From: Pseudobdellovibrionaceae bacterium
GTDB taxonomy: Bacteria; Bdellovibrionota; Bdellovibrionia; Bdellovibrionales; UBA1609
Direction of reading: 5' to 3'
DNA: 49,323 bases
NCBI GenBank assembly: GCA_015163855.1
Contig: JAAOIK010000027.1
Coordinates: 1 to 49,323, forward strand
Shown: positions 1 to 8,660 of the stretch, one piece after another
Position numbering within the stretch: the stretch's first letter is position 1
Layout of the letters: every line of letters begins with the position of its first letter
Notes under the pieces: model-generated
What the model was told of the DNA's origin: nothing
The model's input: only the letters and a program-made list of their open reading frames with translations
Database searches by the model: none
Program-made: the position numbers and the translations under genes

Positions 1-1177
1 AAGCAATGCTCCCCTCCCCTTTAAGATCTTCAACCAACTGTTCTGCCAAAGCTAAACGAGGATCTTTGCTATCATTATGTAAATAATTTTTATAAACCAC
101 TTTGCCTTGCCCCAAACCTTGACTCAAACCCTGCCCCAAATCCTGCCCCAAACCTTGCCCCAAACCCACAGTGTATTGAAAAGGAATTTGTTCATACGGT
201 CTTACCCCCTCCCAAAACGGAACAGCGGGGTTAATGCTATTAAAACTTAAATACTGTAAAGGCCACTGCCATCGCTTTAAATCGGCAGCAATACCTTGGC
301 GATGGATGTAAGACTGATCTTGCACATGCACTTTTTTAGCGATTTGTTGTTTAGCATTTAGCTCGCCCTCAGGTATATCTTTTATTTCTATGATATTTTT
401 TTTATAAAAACCCCATAGCTTTTTTTTCCATGCTTCTTCTTTAAAATCATACTCTTCCATACTGGGTAATAAAAAAATACTATCCTTGGGTAAATGCTTT
501 CCGCAATGGGCTTTAAATTTACATTCATAAGGTGCATTACAGTGAGGGCCAATGTCTACCTCGGGTTCTTGTTGTGAGTCCACCATTTGTTTTAACTCTA
601 TTATAGAATTAGCCACACTGTCTTTTAACTCTTGTGCCCTTGCTGTAATATCTTGTTTGTGAAAAAAATTAGACATGTCGGGAAAAACACATTGGTTATT
701 AATATGCATTAAATAACAGCTTTGCACTTTATAACCTAGGTTTTCTAAAATCCATAACTGTAAAGCCACATCTTTTACATTTTCGTCTTTAACTTTTGTT
801 CCCGATTTTACTTCCACCAAATTCCATACATCTTGTCCGTCACTGCTTTGTACTTTTTCTAAAATATCCACTCGAGCAAAAATTCCTTTATAAGAAAACG
901 AAGCTTCAAAAATATTTTTTTTACCTTGCAGAATAAATTCTTCGGTTTTAGTTAAGGCTCCCTTAAAATCCCAATACGCCGTGTTCACCAACGCAGTGTC
1001 TTTTTTAAATTCTTTTTGAGCCAACTCGCCCACTAAATTTCCTTGATCGAAAATCATCTGCTCGGCCGCAGTAATTGGGGCGGCTAATTTTTTATTATAC
1101 ACTTGTAAAAACAAATTTTTTGGGCACTGCATGCCTGCCATCATTTTTGTTTTACTTAAATAAGAAGGAGTTTTCAT
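1..1177 (-). CDS. DUF2779 / Cas4-like nuclease-fold protein (partial, C-terminus off window)
   Basis: The reading frame is open from an ATG at 1177 to the window edge (about 392 residues seen). The N-terminal part looks like a PD-(D/E)XK nuclease of the Cas4/RecB type: a Cys in MQCPK near residue 16, an RVDI segment followed by an EVKSG segment (the D and E-x-K catalytic positions), then a three-Cys cluster (CNAPYECKFKAHC) that with the first Cys would hold an Fe-S cluster. The second part matches DUF2779 (segments NPAVPFWEGVRPYEQIPFQY and DPRLALAEQL), a domain known from Bdellovibrio and mollicutes. Two oddities: where I remember the family having LDFET, this protein reads LSFNS, and five LGQG-type tetrapeptides follow IPFQYTV. 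A role in DNA processing is inferred only. It is divergent from msrAB. Confidence 0.75.
   Translation of the reverse strand, partial: MKTPSYLSKTKMMAGMQCPKNLFLQVYNKKLAAPITAAEQMIFDQGNLVGELAQKEFKKDTALVNTAYWDFKGALTKTEEFILQGKKNIFEASFSYKGIFARVDILEKVQSSDGQDVWNLVEVKSGTKVKDENVKDVALQLWILENLGYKVQSCYLMHINNQCVFPDMSNFFHKQDITARAQELKDSVANSIIELKQMVDSQQEPEVDIGPHCNAPYECKFKAHCGKHLPKDSIFLLPSMEEYDFKEEAWKKKLWGFYKKNIIEIKDIPEGELNAKQQIAKKVHVQDQSYIHRQGIAADLKRWQWPLQYLSFNSINPAVPFWEGVRPYEQIPFQYTVGLGQGLGQDLGQGLSQGLGQGKVVYKNYLHNDSKDPRLALAEQLVEDLKGEGSIA
105..164 (-). repeat. five-copy 12-bp tandem repeat inside the DUF2779 gene
   Basis: Five consecutive 12-nt units (consensus ccttgccccaaa on the plus strand) start at 105, 117, 129, 141 and 153; units 1 and 5 are identical and the others differ by one to three bases. 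On the coding (minus) strand they encode LGQG, LGQG, LSQG, LGQD and LGQG. The unit length keeps the frame, so copy number can change without disrupting the protein. Confidence 0.9.
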
Positions 1178-1272
1178 AAAAGAAGCTTACATTAAAAACA
1201 ATACTGTCTCAATATTAGAAAATACTTATTTTTTTCTAGCTTATGCCCTAAAGATAGACTAAAATACAAACA

Positions 1273-2403
1273 ATGAAGCATTTTTACAAAATCGGCCTTC
1301 TTCTAGTCTTATCTGGTGCTGCTGTGCTGCTGCTAGACACTCCTAACTATAATTTTTATAAGAAAAAGATAATTAACTCTGCTTTTCGTGTTACAAAACT
1401 ATTTTCTTCTGTTACAACAAGTTTAAAGAAAAAAACAAACAAGGCCCTTACCGTGACTAAGTCCAAATACGATTTAAAAAATTTAAGTCCCGAAGAGTAT
1501 GAAATTACACAAAACAAAGGCACCGAAGCTGCCTTTGCTAACAAATATTGGGATAACAAAGAAGAGGGCATTTATGTGGATAAAGTTTCAGGAAAAGCCC
1601 TTTTTAGTTCAAAAGACAAATACACCTCAGGGTCTGGTTGGCCCAGTTTTACAAAACCCCTAGATGCTGACGAAATTAAAAAAGAAATAGATAACAAATT
1701 AAATGTAGAAAGAGTAGAAATTCATAGCAAGTCTGCAAAAACTCACCTAGGTCATGTTTTTAATGATGGCCCTAAAGAAAAAGGCGGAAAGCGCTTTTGT
1801 GTAAACTCGGCATCTTTACAATTTATTTCATTAAGTGAAATGAAAAAAAGAGGTTACGAACAATATTTAAAGTTATTTAAAAATAAAAATACTAAAGACG
1901 AAACGGCAACAGTTACAAAAACAGAAACCGCCACCTTAGCGGGAGGGTGTTTTTGGGGGGTGCAACACCTTTTAAAAAAACTACCTGGAGTTATATCTTC
2001 GCAAGCGGGTTACACTGGTGGTACCACAAAAAACCCTACCTACAATACTATTAGTACGGGGCTAACCTCCCATGCAGAAGCAGTACAAATTGTGTTTGAC
2101 CCACAAAAAGTATCTTACACACAAGTTCTAGACTATTTTTGGAGACTACATAACCCCACAGAGTTAAACAAACAAGGGCCTGATGTGGGCATACAATATC
2201 GCTCTGCTATTTTTTATCACTCAGAAAAGCAAGAACAATTAGCCCAAGCCTCTTTAACCGCCTTTGATAAATCGGGCGTGTTTAAGAAAAAAGCAGTTAC
2301 ACAAATTGTTAAGGCTTCAACCTTTTATCCTGCCGAGAAATACCATCAAGATTATTTTTCAAAAAATACTGGGCGAGTCTGTCACGCCTTAAGAGATAAG
2401 TAA
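1273..2403 (+). CDS. msrAB: membrane-anchored peptide-methionine sulfoxide reductase, MsrB-MsrA fusion
   Basis: This bifunctional enzyme repairs oxidised methionine: MsrB reduces the R-sulfoxide and MsrA the S-sulfoxide. Residues 7-21 form a hydrophobic anchor, so the catalytic part probably lies on the periplasmic side. The MsrB domain (about 70-195) has GWPSF, the HLGHVF motif and the catalytic Cys176 in RFCVNSASL. It lacks the zinc-binding CxxC pairs (GIYVDKVSGKALF), and the usual recycling Cys before GWPSF is Ser121. The MsrA domain (about 219-376) carries catalytic Cys226 in GGCFWG and a likely resolving Cys370 near the C-terminus. The domain order B then A is the reverse of the Neisseria PilB Trx-MsrA-MsrB arrangement, and no thioredoxin domain is present. 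The subtilase gene follows on the same strand after 56 bp. Confidence 0.93.
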   Translation: MKHFYKIGLLLVLSGAAVLLLDTPNYNFYKKKIINSAFRVTKLFSSVTTSLKKKTNKALTVTKSKYDLKNLSPEEYEITQNKGTEAAFANKYWDNKEEGIYVDKVSGKALFSSKDKYTSGSGWPSFTKPLDADEIKKEIDNKLNVERVEIHSKSAKTHLGHVFNDGPKEKGGKRFCVNSASLQFISLSEMKKRGYEQYLKLFKNKNTKDETATVTKTETATLAGGCFWGVQHLLKKLPGVISSQAGYTGGTTKNPTYNTISTGLTSHAEAVQIVFDPQKVSYTQVLDYFWRLHNPTELNKQGPDVGIQYRSAIFYHSEKQEQLAQASLTAFDKSGVFKKKAVTQIVKASTFYPAEKYHQDYFSKNTGRVCHALRDK

Positions 2404-2459
2404 AATAAAGCTTATTAAAAATCCCTTAAGCTTCCTGCTTAGAATACCGAACAGAAGAC

Positions 2460-3764
2460 ATGAGCTATTTACGAATATGGGCCATTATTGGCTTTGTTAG
2501 TTGCGGGATTTTTGTAGGTATAAGCAGTCTTAAAAGACAACCCTACAGCGTTTCTTTGTCCTCTACTAAATCGAAAAATAATCGACTTTTAATTTTAGGA
2601 CAGCCCCTTAACCAAGGCCATTTAAAATCTAACAAAGACATTAAACAAAACGACCCATCTATCCATAATAACTGGGGTATTAACGGAACACATTCCGCCG
2701 CCGCGTGGAATAAAATTACCAAAGGCAGTCGCAAAGTAGTGGTTGCCGTAATTGATACAGGCATTGATACTAATCATGTCGACCTTAAAGATAACTTATG
2801 GAGCAATCCTGGAGAAATAGGTTTAGATAAAAATGGTCACTCTAAATCGTTTAACGGCATTGATGATGACAACAATGGATATGTTGATGATGTTCATGGT
2901 TGGGACTTTGTAAACAACAAACCTATTAAATCAGACAAGCACGGTCACGGAACTCATGTATCTGGTATTATTGGAGCTGTGGGTAATAACGGTATTGGTA
3001 TTAGCGGAATTTCGCCACGCGTTTCTTTAATGCCACTAAACTACTATAACACAAACTCCTCAGATGATTCTCAAAACTTAGAAAATACCGTAAAAGCTAT
3101 TTATTACGCCATCAACAATGGTGCACATATTATTAATTATTCGGGAGGAGGGCCCGAATCTAATCCAAAAGAATTTGCAGCTATTAAAAAAGCATTTAAT
3201 AAAGGCGTTTTATTTGTCGCGGCCGCCGGCAATAAAAAACCAACAGACAAAGTAAATTCTTATTACCCTGCCGACTACGGCCTACCTAATATTATTTCTG
3301 TAACCGCTATTAACCAAAACAATAATGTTTTAAGCACTAGTAATTTTAATGAAAGCCGTGTGGATATTGCCGCACCCGGTGGAAATATTTATTCCACTTT
3401 ACCTAATAACCAATACGGTTTTATGACAGGCACCTCGCAAGCTACTCCCTTTGTTTCTGGAGTGGCCGCGTTAATTAAAGCCAAGTATCCTGACTTTTCT
3501 CCTCAACAAATAAAAAAACAGCTTACCACTACTGGCGATTTAAAATTGCATAAATTAAATCATAAAACAAAAAACAGAACAGTGCTTAACACCTACAGAG
3601 CCCTTAGTACATTGGGAAGTAATGTTAGTGCCAATGGTGCATTTTTAGTAAATAACCGACAACAGTTTGACTCAAGTACAAAAAAAAAGGATTCCTCAAC
3701 ATTTTCGTCGGGAATCCCTTTTACGATTAATCAATTAACCGATTTTTTAAAGCCTTCTAAATAA
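2460..3764 (+). CDS. secreted subtilisin-like serine protease (S8 family)
   Basis: Residues 5-22 are a hydrophobic export signal. The catalytic triad of the S8 family is complete: Asp99 in VIDTGID, His163 in HGHGTHVSG and Ser326 in GTSQATP. The oxyanion Asn258 lies in AAAGN. An Asp/Asn-rich stretch at about 134-144 (GIDDDNNGYVDD) resembles the calcium-binding insert of fervidolysin-type subtilases. A short prodomain-like segment precedes the catalytic core, and about 70 residues without a recognisable domain follow it. The gene ends one base before the dnaK stop codon on the other strand, and its last 30 codons contain the likely dnaK terminator. Exported proteolysis is likely; the substrate is unknown. 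Confidence 0.93.
   Translation: MSYLRIWAIIGFVSCGIFVGISSLKRQPYSVSLSSTKSKNNRLLILGQPLNQGHLKSNKDIKQNDPSIHNNWGINGTHSAAAWNKITKGSRKVVVAVIDTGIDTNHVDLKDNLWSNPGEIGLDKNGHSKSFNGIDDDNNGYVDDVHGWDFVNNKPIKSDKHGHGTHVSGIIGAVGNNGIGISGISPRVSLMPLNYYNTNSSDDSQNLENTVKAIYYAINNGAHIINYSGGGPESNPKEFAAIKKAFNKGVLFVAAAGNKKPTDKVNSYYPADYGLPNIISVTAINQNNNVLSTSNFNESRVDIAAPGGNIYSTLPNNQYGFMTGTSQATPFVSGVAALIKAKYPDFSPQQIKKQLTTTGDLKLHKLNHKTKNRTVLNTYRALSTLGSNVSANGAFLVNNRQQFDSSTKKKDSSTFSSGIPFTINQLTDFLKPSK
3680..3717 (-). terminator. intrinsic terminator of dnaK, inside the subtilase 3' end
   Basis: Read on the minus strand, a 7-bp stem GGATTCC / GGAATCC with a 15-nt loop (plus-strand arms 3689-3695 and 3711-3717) is followed directly by nine T residues (plus-strand A run 3680-3688). 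This is a textbook intrinsic terminator about 50 nt past the dnaK stop codon. It lies inside the coding sequence of the convergent subtilase gene. Confidence 0.75.
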
Positions 3765-3765
3765 A

Positions 3766-5691
3766 TTAGCTTTTAGGCACTTCTGTATAATCGGCATCAA
3801 TGATGTCTTCTTTATCCGAAACCTTATCGGTTTTTTGCTTAGCATCAGGTTTAGCTTCGTCCCCATTATTGGCAGCATCTGCAGAGGCAGACTTAGTGTC
3901 TTCGTATAAGCTTGCACTAATTTCTTGATGAACTTTTCCAACCTCTTCTTTACTTTTATTCATCTCTTCTGCCGTAGAAGCTTCATTAGCCAAAATCACT
4001 TTCGCAGCCTCAACGCTAGTTTTAATTTTTCCTTTTTGATCATCAGATAATTCTTTTTCTTTATCTGTAGATAATTTTTCTAATTGATAAATCATGCCAT
4101 CTAATTCATTTTTAGCTTGAATACTTTGGGCTTTTTTCTGATCTTCTTCTTCATTAACTTTAGCATCATCTACCATTTTTTTAATTTCTTCTTCTGATAA
4201 CCCCGACTGAGCTTTTACTTCGATTTTTTGTTCTTTACCCGTTTTTTTATCTTTGGCAAAAACATTAATAATACCATTGGCATCAATATCAAAGCTCACC
4301 TCAATTTGTGCCATACCTCTAGGAGCTGGTTCAATTCCTGATAATTCAAAACGAGCTAAACTTTGGTTATCAGTTGCCAATTTTCTTTCTCCTTGTAGCA
4401 CATGAACATCCACACTAGGTTGGTTGTCTTGAGCTGTAGAAAAAACTTGTGATTTTTTAGTAGGGATTGTTGTGTTTCTTTCAATTAAAGTTGTCATAAC
4501 TCCACCTAAAGTTTCAATACCTAAAGATAAAGGAGTAACATCTAATAATAAAACATCTTTTACATCACCTTGTAAAATACCACCTTGAATACCTGCGCCT
4601 AATGCTACAACTTCATCGGGGTTTACAGAGCAATTTGCTGTTTTAGCAAAAAACTTTTCTACCGCAGTACGCACGGAAGGAATACGAGTACTACCTCCCA
4701 CTAAAATGACTTCGTTAATATCAGACACCGATACGCCAGCATCTTTTAAAGCTTTTCTACAAGGTTCAATAGAGCGATCTAAAAAACTTTTAGTCATTTG
4801 TTCAAACTTATTACGAGATAATCGTAAATTTAAATGCTTAGGCCCCGCTTGATCGGCTGTAATAAACGGTAAATTGATTTCTGTTTCTTCTCTAGAAGAT
4901 AATTCAATTTTTGCTTTTTCTGCAGCTTCTCTTAATCTTTGTAAAGCCATTTTATCTTTTGATAAATCAATTCCATCACTAGTTTTAAATTCTTTAATCA
5001 TCCAATGTAAAATTTCTACATCAAAGTTATCTCCACCTAAGCGAGTATCCCCATTAGTGGCTAAAACTTCTACCACATTATCACCAATTTCTAAAACAGA
5101 TACATCAAAAGTACCACCACCAAAATCATAAATAACAATTTTTTGGTCTTTCTTTTTGTCCATTCCATAAGCTAACGCAGCAGCTGTGGGCTCGTTAATA
5201 ATTCTTTTTACATTTAATCCTGCAATTTTACCTGCGTTTTTAGTAGCTTGTCTTTGGGCATCGTTAAAATAAGCCGGCACAGTTATCACAGCTTCGGTTA
5301 CAGGCCCTCCCAAATAAGCTTCTGCATCTTTTTTTAATTTAGATAAAATTTTTCCGCCCACTTCTTCTGGACTAATTACTTTTCCATGAACATCAAAGCC
5401 CACATCTCCCGATCTATCGACAATTTTGTAAGGAGCTAATTTTTTTTCTTCGCCTACTTCAGAGAAACGACGACCAATAAAACGCTTTGAAGAATAAATC
5501 GTATTAGTAGGATTAGTAACACCTTGTCTTTTTGCTAATTGGCCCACCAATTCTTCTTTTCCTGTATAACCCACTACAGATGGGGTGGTTCTAACGCCTT
5601 CGGCATTAACAATAACCTTAGCCTCGCCCCCCTCCATTACAGATAAACAAGAATTTGTTGTACCTAGATCAATTCCTATAATTTTGCTCAT
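3766..5691 (-). CDS. dnaK: Hsp70 chaperone DnaK
   Basis: This 641-residue Hsp70 has the expected length. The nucleotide-binding domain shows [12 protein letters not shown] at the N-terminus, the [14 protein letters not shown] phosphate loop and the [11 protein letters not shown] adenosine motif. The substrate-binding domain follows ([17 protein letters not shown]), and the protein ends with the acidic tail typical of bacterial DnaK ([12 protein letters not shown]). It works with DnaJ, encoded just upstream on the same strand, in ATP-driven protein folding. A good SD (AGGAG) precedes the ATG. The gene order is dnaJ then dnaK, opposite to the common dnaK-dnaJ order, with an 88-nt gap that holds a promoter of its own. 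No grpE is adjacent. Confidence 0.98.
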   Translation of the reverse strand: MSKIIGIDLGTTNSCLSVMEGGEAKVIVNAEGVRTTPSVVGYTGKEELVGQLAKRQGVTNPTNTIYSSKRFIGRRFSEVGEEKKLAPYKIVDRSGDVGFDVHGKVISPEEVGGKILSKLKKDAEAYLGGPVTEAVITVPAYFNDAQRQATKNAGKIAGLNVKRIINEPTAAALAYGMDKKKDQKIVIYDFGGGTFDVSVLEIGDNVVEVLATNGDTRLGGDNFDVEILHWMIKEFKTSDGIDLSKDKMALQRLREAAEKAKIELSSREETEINLPFITADQAGPKHLNLRLSRNKFEQMTKSFLDRSIEPCRKALKDAGVSVSDINEVILVGGSTRIPSVRTAVEKFFAKTANCSVNPDEVVALGAGIQGGILQGDVKDVLLLDVTPLSLGIETLGGVMTTLIERNTTIPTKKSQVFSTAQDNQPSVDVHVLQGERKLATDNQSLARFELSGIEPAPRGMAQIEVSFDIDANGIINVFAKDKKTGKEQKIEVKAQSGLSEEEIKKMVDDAKVNEEEDQKKAQSIQAKNELDGMIYQLEKLSTDKEKELSDDQKGKIKTSVEAAKVILANEASTAEEMNKSKEEVGKVHQEISASLYEDTKSASADAANNGDEAKPDAKQKTDKVSDKEDIIDADYTEVPKS

Positions 5692-5748
5692 AATATTCTC
5701 CTATTTAAAATTTATTGTTTTGTAATTTAATGCCTTATCAGCATGTAA

Positions 5749-5778
5749 AAAATATGTAAACCCTTTAAAAAAAGTCAA
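5749..5778 (-). promoter_or_regulatory. dnaK promoter
   Basis: On the minus strand TTGACT (5778-5773) is followed by 16 nt and CATATT (5756-5751). The base before the -35 is C, giving CTTGAC-N17-CATATTT. It starts directly behind the dnaJ stop codon and would leave a leader of about 50 nt. The same spaced pattern occurs upstream of dnaJ. No CIRCE-type inverted repeat was seen. Confidence 0.5.
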
Positions 5779-5779
5779 G

Positions 5780-6874
5780 CTAGCCAAATAAAGATTTTTT
5801 CTTAGTTGTACTTAAAACAGACACTTTTTGCTTCTCGGCAATAGAACGCAAGGCATCCTCTTCCATACGCGTTAACTTTTTAGGCAATAACACCTTAAGC
5901 TGTAATAATAAATGCCCTTTGCTTGTGGAGTTCACCTCGGGTAAGCCACAGGCTTTTAAGCGTAAAAGCGCACCTGGCTGACTACCAGAAGGAATTTTTA
6001 ACATCTTTTTATCCCCTCCCAGCAAGGAAATTTCTATTTCTGCCCCCAAAGCGGCTTGTAAATAAGACACAGAAAGCACTTTAATTAAATTAGAATCCTC
6101 TCTTTTAAAATCTGTATGAGGGATTACATTAAGACTAATATATAAATCCCCAGAAGGGCCCCCTAAAGAACCATCTTCGCCCTTACCAGACAAACGCAAC
6201 TGCATTCCTGTTTCCACTCCCGCAGGAATACTAACTTCTACCTCTTGTTTTTCTAATTGACGACCTTCTCCATGACAAGAAGAACAAGGATTAGTAATCC
6301 TTTCTCCCTTACCTCTACAAACTGGACACACTACCGTGGATTGAAAAAACCCTTGTTGCTGAACCACTTGCCCCTGCCCATTACACTGTTTACAGATTTC
6401 TTTATCAGAGCTTTTAACAGCCCCTTCTCCAGAACAGTCTTTACAAGAGGCCTCTTTTTGAAAACTTAATACCTGCTTATCCCCATTTAATACATCCTCT
6501 AAGGTGATATCTAGTTCGTAAGTAATATCGCGGCCTCTGCGCGCTCGGCTTCTTGAGCGGCCCCCACCTCGACTTCCTCCAAAAATATCGCCAAAAATGT
6601 CTCCGAAATTTTCAAAAATATCGTGAACATTAGAAAAACCACCGGCACCGCCAGCATCACCAACTGTTCCAAACTGATCGTATTGGCGACGCTTTTTTTC
6701 GTCTCTTAAAACTTCGTAAGCTTCAGAGGCTTCTTTAAATTTATTTTCAGAAGCTTTGTCTCCTGGATTTTTATCCGGGTGATGCTTCATTGCTAATTTA
6801 CGATAAGCCTTTTTTAATTCCACTGAATCAGCAGTTCGTGAAACTCCTAAAATATTGTAATAATCTTTAGACAT
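5780..6874 (-). CDS. dnaJ: Hsp40 co-chaperone DnaJ
   Basis: This is a full-length type I DnaJ (364 residues). The J domain has the HPD motif at 32-34. A Gly/Phe-rich linker spans about 71-105. Four CxxCxGxG zinc repeats start at Cys144, Cys161, Cys183 and Cys197. The C-terminal substrate-binding domain ends in a short Lys-rich tail. The protein delivers unfolded substrates to DnaK and stimulates its ATPase. The gene lies upstream of dnaK on the same strand and has a separate promoter at 6932-6959. I see no SD at the usual spacing; only a weak purine stretch precedes the ATG. Confidence 0.97.
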   Translation of the reverse strand: MSKDYYNILGVSRTADSVELKKAYRKLAMKHHPDKNPGDKASENKFKEASEAYEVLRDEKKRRQYDQFGTVGDAGGAGGFSNVHDIFENFGDIFGDIFGGSRGGGRSRSRARRGRDITYELDITLEDVLNGDKQVLSFQKEASCKDCSGEGAVKSSDKEICKQCNGQGQVVQQQGFFQSTVVCPVCRGKGERITNPCSSCHGEGRQLEKQEVEVSIPAGVETGMQLRLSGKGEDGSLGGPSGDLYISLNVIPHTDFKREDSNLIKVLSVSYLQAALGAEIEISLLGGDKKMLKIPSGSQPGALLRLKACGLPEVNSTSKGHLLLQLKVLLPKKLTRMEEDALRSIAEKQKVSVLSTTKKKSLFG

Positions 6875-6931
6875 AAAAATACATTTTTATAGCCCTTTTT
6901 TACCGCTGGGCACTTTAATAACCTGCTAAGA

Positions 6932-6959
6932 AATATGATGATTTATTAGAAAAGGTCAA
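6932..6959 (-). promoter_or_regulatory. dnaJ promoter, same layout as the dnaK promoter
   Basis: On the minus strand TTGACC (6959-6954), 16 nt, then CATATT (6937-6932), again with C before the -35. The hexamers, the spacing and the extra T after the -10 match the dnaK promoter, suggesting the two are read by the same sigma factor. The -10 resembles an RpoH-type CATNT core more than TATAAT; that assignment is inference. Confidence 0.5.
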
Positions 6960-6970
6960 GACAGAAATAC

Positions 6971-7648
6971 TTATTTTTTCTGATTTTTCACGGCTCTGTA
7001 TTGTTTTTCTAACAAATATAGGCGTTTTTTTACTTTCTTAATATTTTTTGGTTTTTTTAAGGTTTTTAAGTAATTTTTTAAAGATATAATCCCCAACAAC
7101 AACGCTCCCTCTTTTTTGTGCAATCGTGCAGCTAAAGAATACAACCAAGAAGGCCCACCATGTTGGGCAGACCTTTGCAAAAGTTGTGCGGCTAACACAT
7201 TGTTTTTATCCTCTAGTAAAAAGTGATAAGCTGCTTTGTATAAAATTTCCCAATCATCAGGAAATTCTTTAATGGCTTTATAAAATATTTTACTAGCACC
7301 TTTTCTATCATTTACCAAAACGCTTAAAGTTAAAGCTCCAGCAGAGTAAGCGTTGCGAAACTTTGGTGACAGCTCAACAATAGCTTCTAACATTTTATAC
7401 GCCCAACCTTCTGAGCATTTATTTTTTCCTTTTTCGCAAAAATCAATATCTTGAATTAACCGCAACCATAAAATGTCTGCATAATAATCAGAATATCCAA
7501 AACTAAATAAGGACATGTACTTAGGAGGGTACAACACGGTTTCACTAGCTTTTTTAGGAATACTATAATTTTTATTAAAATATACAATGCCAAAAAATAA
7601 GATCATGGCTATTAAAAAATAACCTATTTGTATTTTATTTTTTAGCAA
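6971..7648 (-). CDS. membrane-anchored TPR-like protein of unknown function
   Basis: This 225-residue protein has one N-terminal transmembrane helix (about 9-23) followed by an alpha-helical region with TPR-like spacing (AYSAGALTLSVLVND, AIKEFPDDWEILYKAAYHFL, and later repeats) and a very basic C-terminus. No enzyme motif is visible. Start choice: TTG at 7648, because AGGAAG lies 5 nt upstream and no ATG is available before residue 15 of the anchor. It precedes dnaJ on the same strand with its 3' end 97 nt from the dnaJ start, so it may be an upstream part of that unit, but dnaJ has a promoter of its own. The TPR assignment comes from the helical pattern only. Confidence 0.7.
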   Translation of the reverse strand: MLKNKIQIGYFLIAMILFFGIVYFNKNYSIPKKASETVLYPPKYMSLFSFGYSDYYADILWLRLIQDIDFCEKGKNKCSEGWAYKMLEAIVELSPKFRNAYSAGALTLSVLVNDRKGASKIFYKAIKEFPDDWEILYKAAYHFLLEDKNNVLAAQLLQRSAQHGGPSWLYSLAARLHKKEGALLLGIISLKNYLKTLKKPKNIKKVKKRLYLLEKQYRAVKNQKK

Positions 7649-7769
7649 AACAACTTCCTATTTTATATTCGTTTATAGAGACAAAGGTATTGTATAATAA
7701 AGCTATTTTGCTTGTAAAGTATAAATATTTTTATTATTCTTTGTAAGAACAGTAACCACAGGAGCTAGT

Positions 7770-8660
7770 ATGAACTTAATAAAGCGCGTATTTTTATATG
7801 GTTTATTAAATATCTTTATTATTGCAACGCTGAGTATATTTTGGGCTATATTATCTAGTTTTTTTAACCTTCCCACAGAAGGCTATTTGCTGACTTTAAT
7901 ATTTTGTATGGTTTTTGGTATGGGAGGTTCTTTTATATCCTTATTTTTATCAAAATATTTGGCAAAAAAATTAATGAAGGTAAAAACCCTTCCTTTTCAA
8001 AATAAAACCGAAAAAGAAAGTCAGTTAGCGCAAATTGTAAAAGATTTATCTAAAAAAGCAAAATTAAAAGCCATTCCAGAAATTGGCATTTATCAAAGCG
8101 AAGACCTTAATGCTTTTGCCACAGGGTCTAGCCAAAACAATGCCTTAGTTGCTGTCTCTTCAGGCCTATTAAATACTTTATCTACAGAGGAGCTAGAAGG
8201 GGTTATCGCTCATGAAATCGCTCACATTGCCAATGGAGATATGATTACCATGGCCTTACTGCAAGGGGTAATAAATACTCTAGTTATGCTCTTAGCCCGC
8301 ATTATTGCTCACGCAATTAGTCTTGTGGATGAAGACATGGGGCCTTTTATGTATTTTGGAATAATCATTGTTTTACAAATAGCTTTAGGAGTTTTAGGTA
8401 GCATTTTAGTAAATAGTTTTTCTCGCCATCGAGAGTTTAAAGCCGATTACGGTAGTGCAAAACTAAGCAGCAAAGAAAAAATGATAGCCGCTCTTAGGGC
8501 CTTAAATAACAGCAAGAGTATTGGCCAAAGCTCGGCTTCGCAACCTGCATTTAATGCTTTTAAAATTTCTAACAAAAATTCGAAAAATACCTTATTAACT
8601 AAGTTATTTTCTACTCACCCCTCTATAGAGGCTAGAATTCAAAAATTAGAGCAATTATAA
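7770..8660 (+). CDS. htpX: membrane-integral zinc metalloprotease HtpX
   Basis: This is an M48 family protease of the inner membrane that degrades misfolded membrane proteins. There are two N-terminal transmembrane segments (about 8-30 and 36-60), the zinc motif HEIAH near residues 148-152, two further membrane segments (about 165-185 and 195-215), and the third-ligand region FSRHREFKADYGSAKL with its Glu. The length of 296 is normal. The SD GGAG lies 6 nt before the ATG. Its 3' end overlaps the convergent pterin-synthase-like gene by 22 bp. Together with dnaJ/dnaK nearby it forms a protein quality-control neighbourhood. Confidence 0.96.
   Translation: MNLIKRVFLYGLLNIFIIATLSIFWAILSSFFNLPTEGYLLTLIFCMVFGMGGSFISLFLSKYLAKKLMKVKTLPFQNKTEKESQLAQIVKDLSKKAKLKAIPEIGIYQSEDLNAFATGSSQNNALVAVSSGLLNTLSTEELEGVIAHEIAHIANGDMITMALLQGVINTLVMLLARIIAHAISLVDEDMGPFMYFGIIIVLQIALGVLGSILVNSFSRHREFKADYGSAKLSSKEKMIAALRALNNSKSIGQSSASQPAFNAFKISNKNSKNTLLTKLFSTHPSIEARIQKLEQL

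Noticed and set aside
1356-1571. 71-codon minus-strand frame within msrAB
   Set aside because: Antisense shadow of a well-supported gene, with no SD.
5692-6970. CIRCE/HrcA operator at dnaK or dnaJ
   Set aside because: Looked for the 9-bp inverted repeat TTAGCACTC and found none in either leader.
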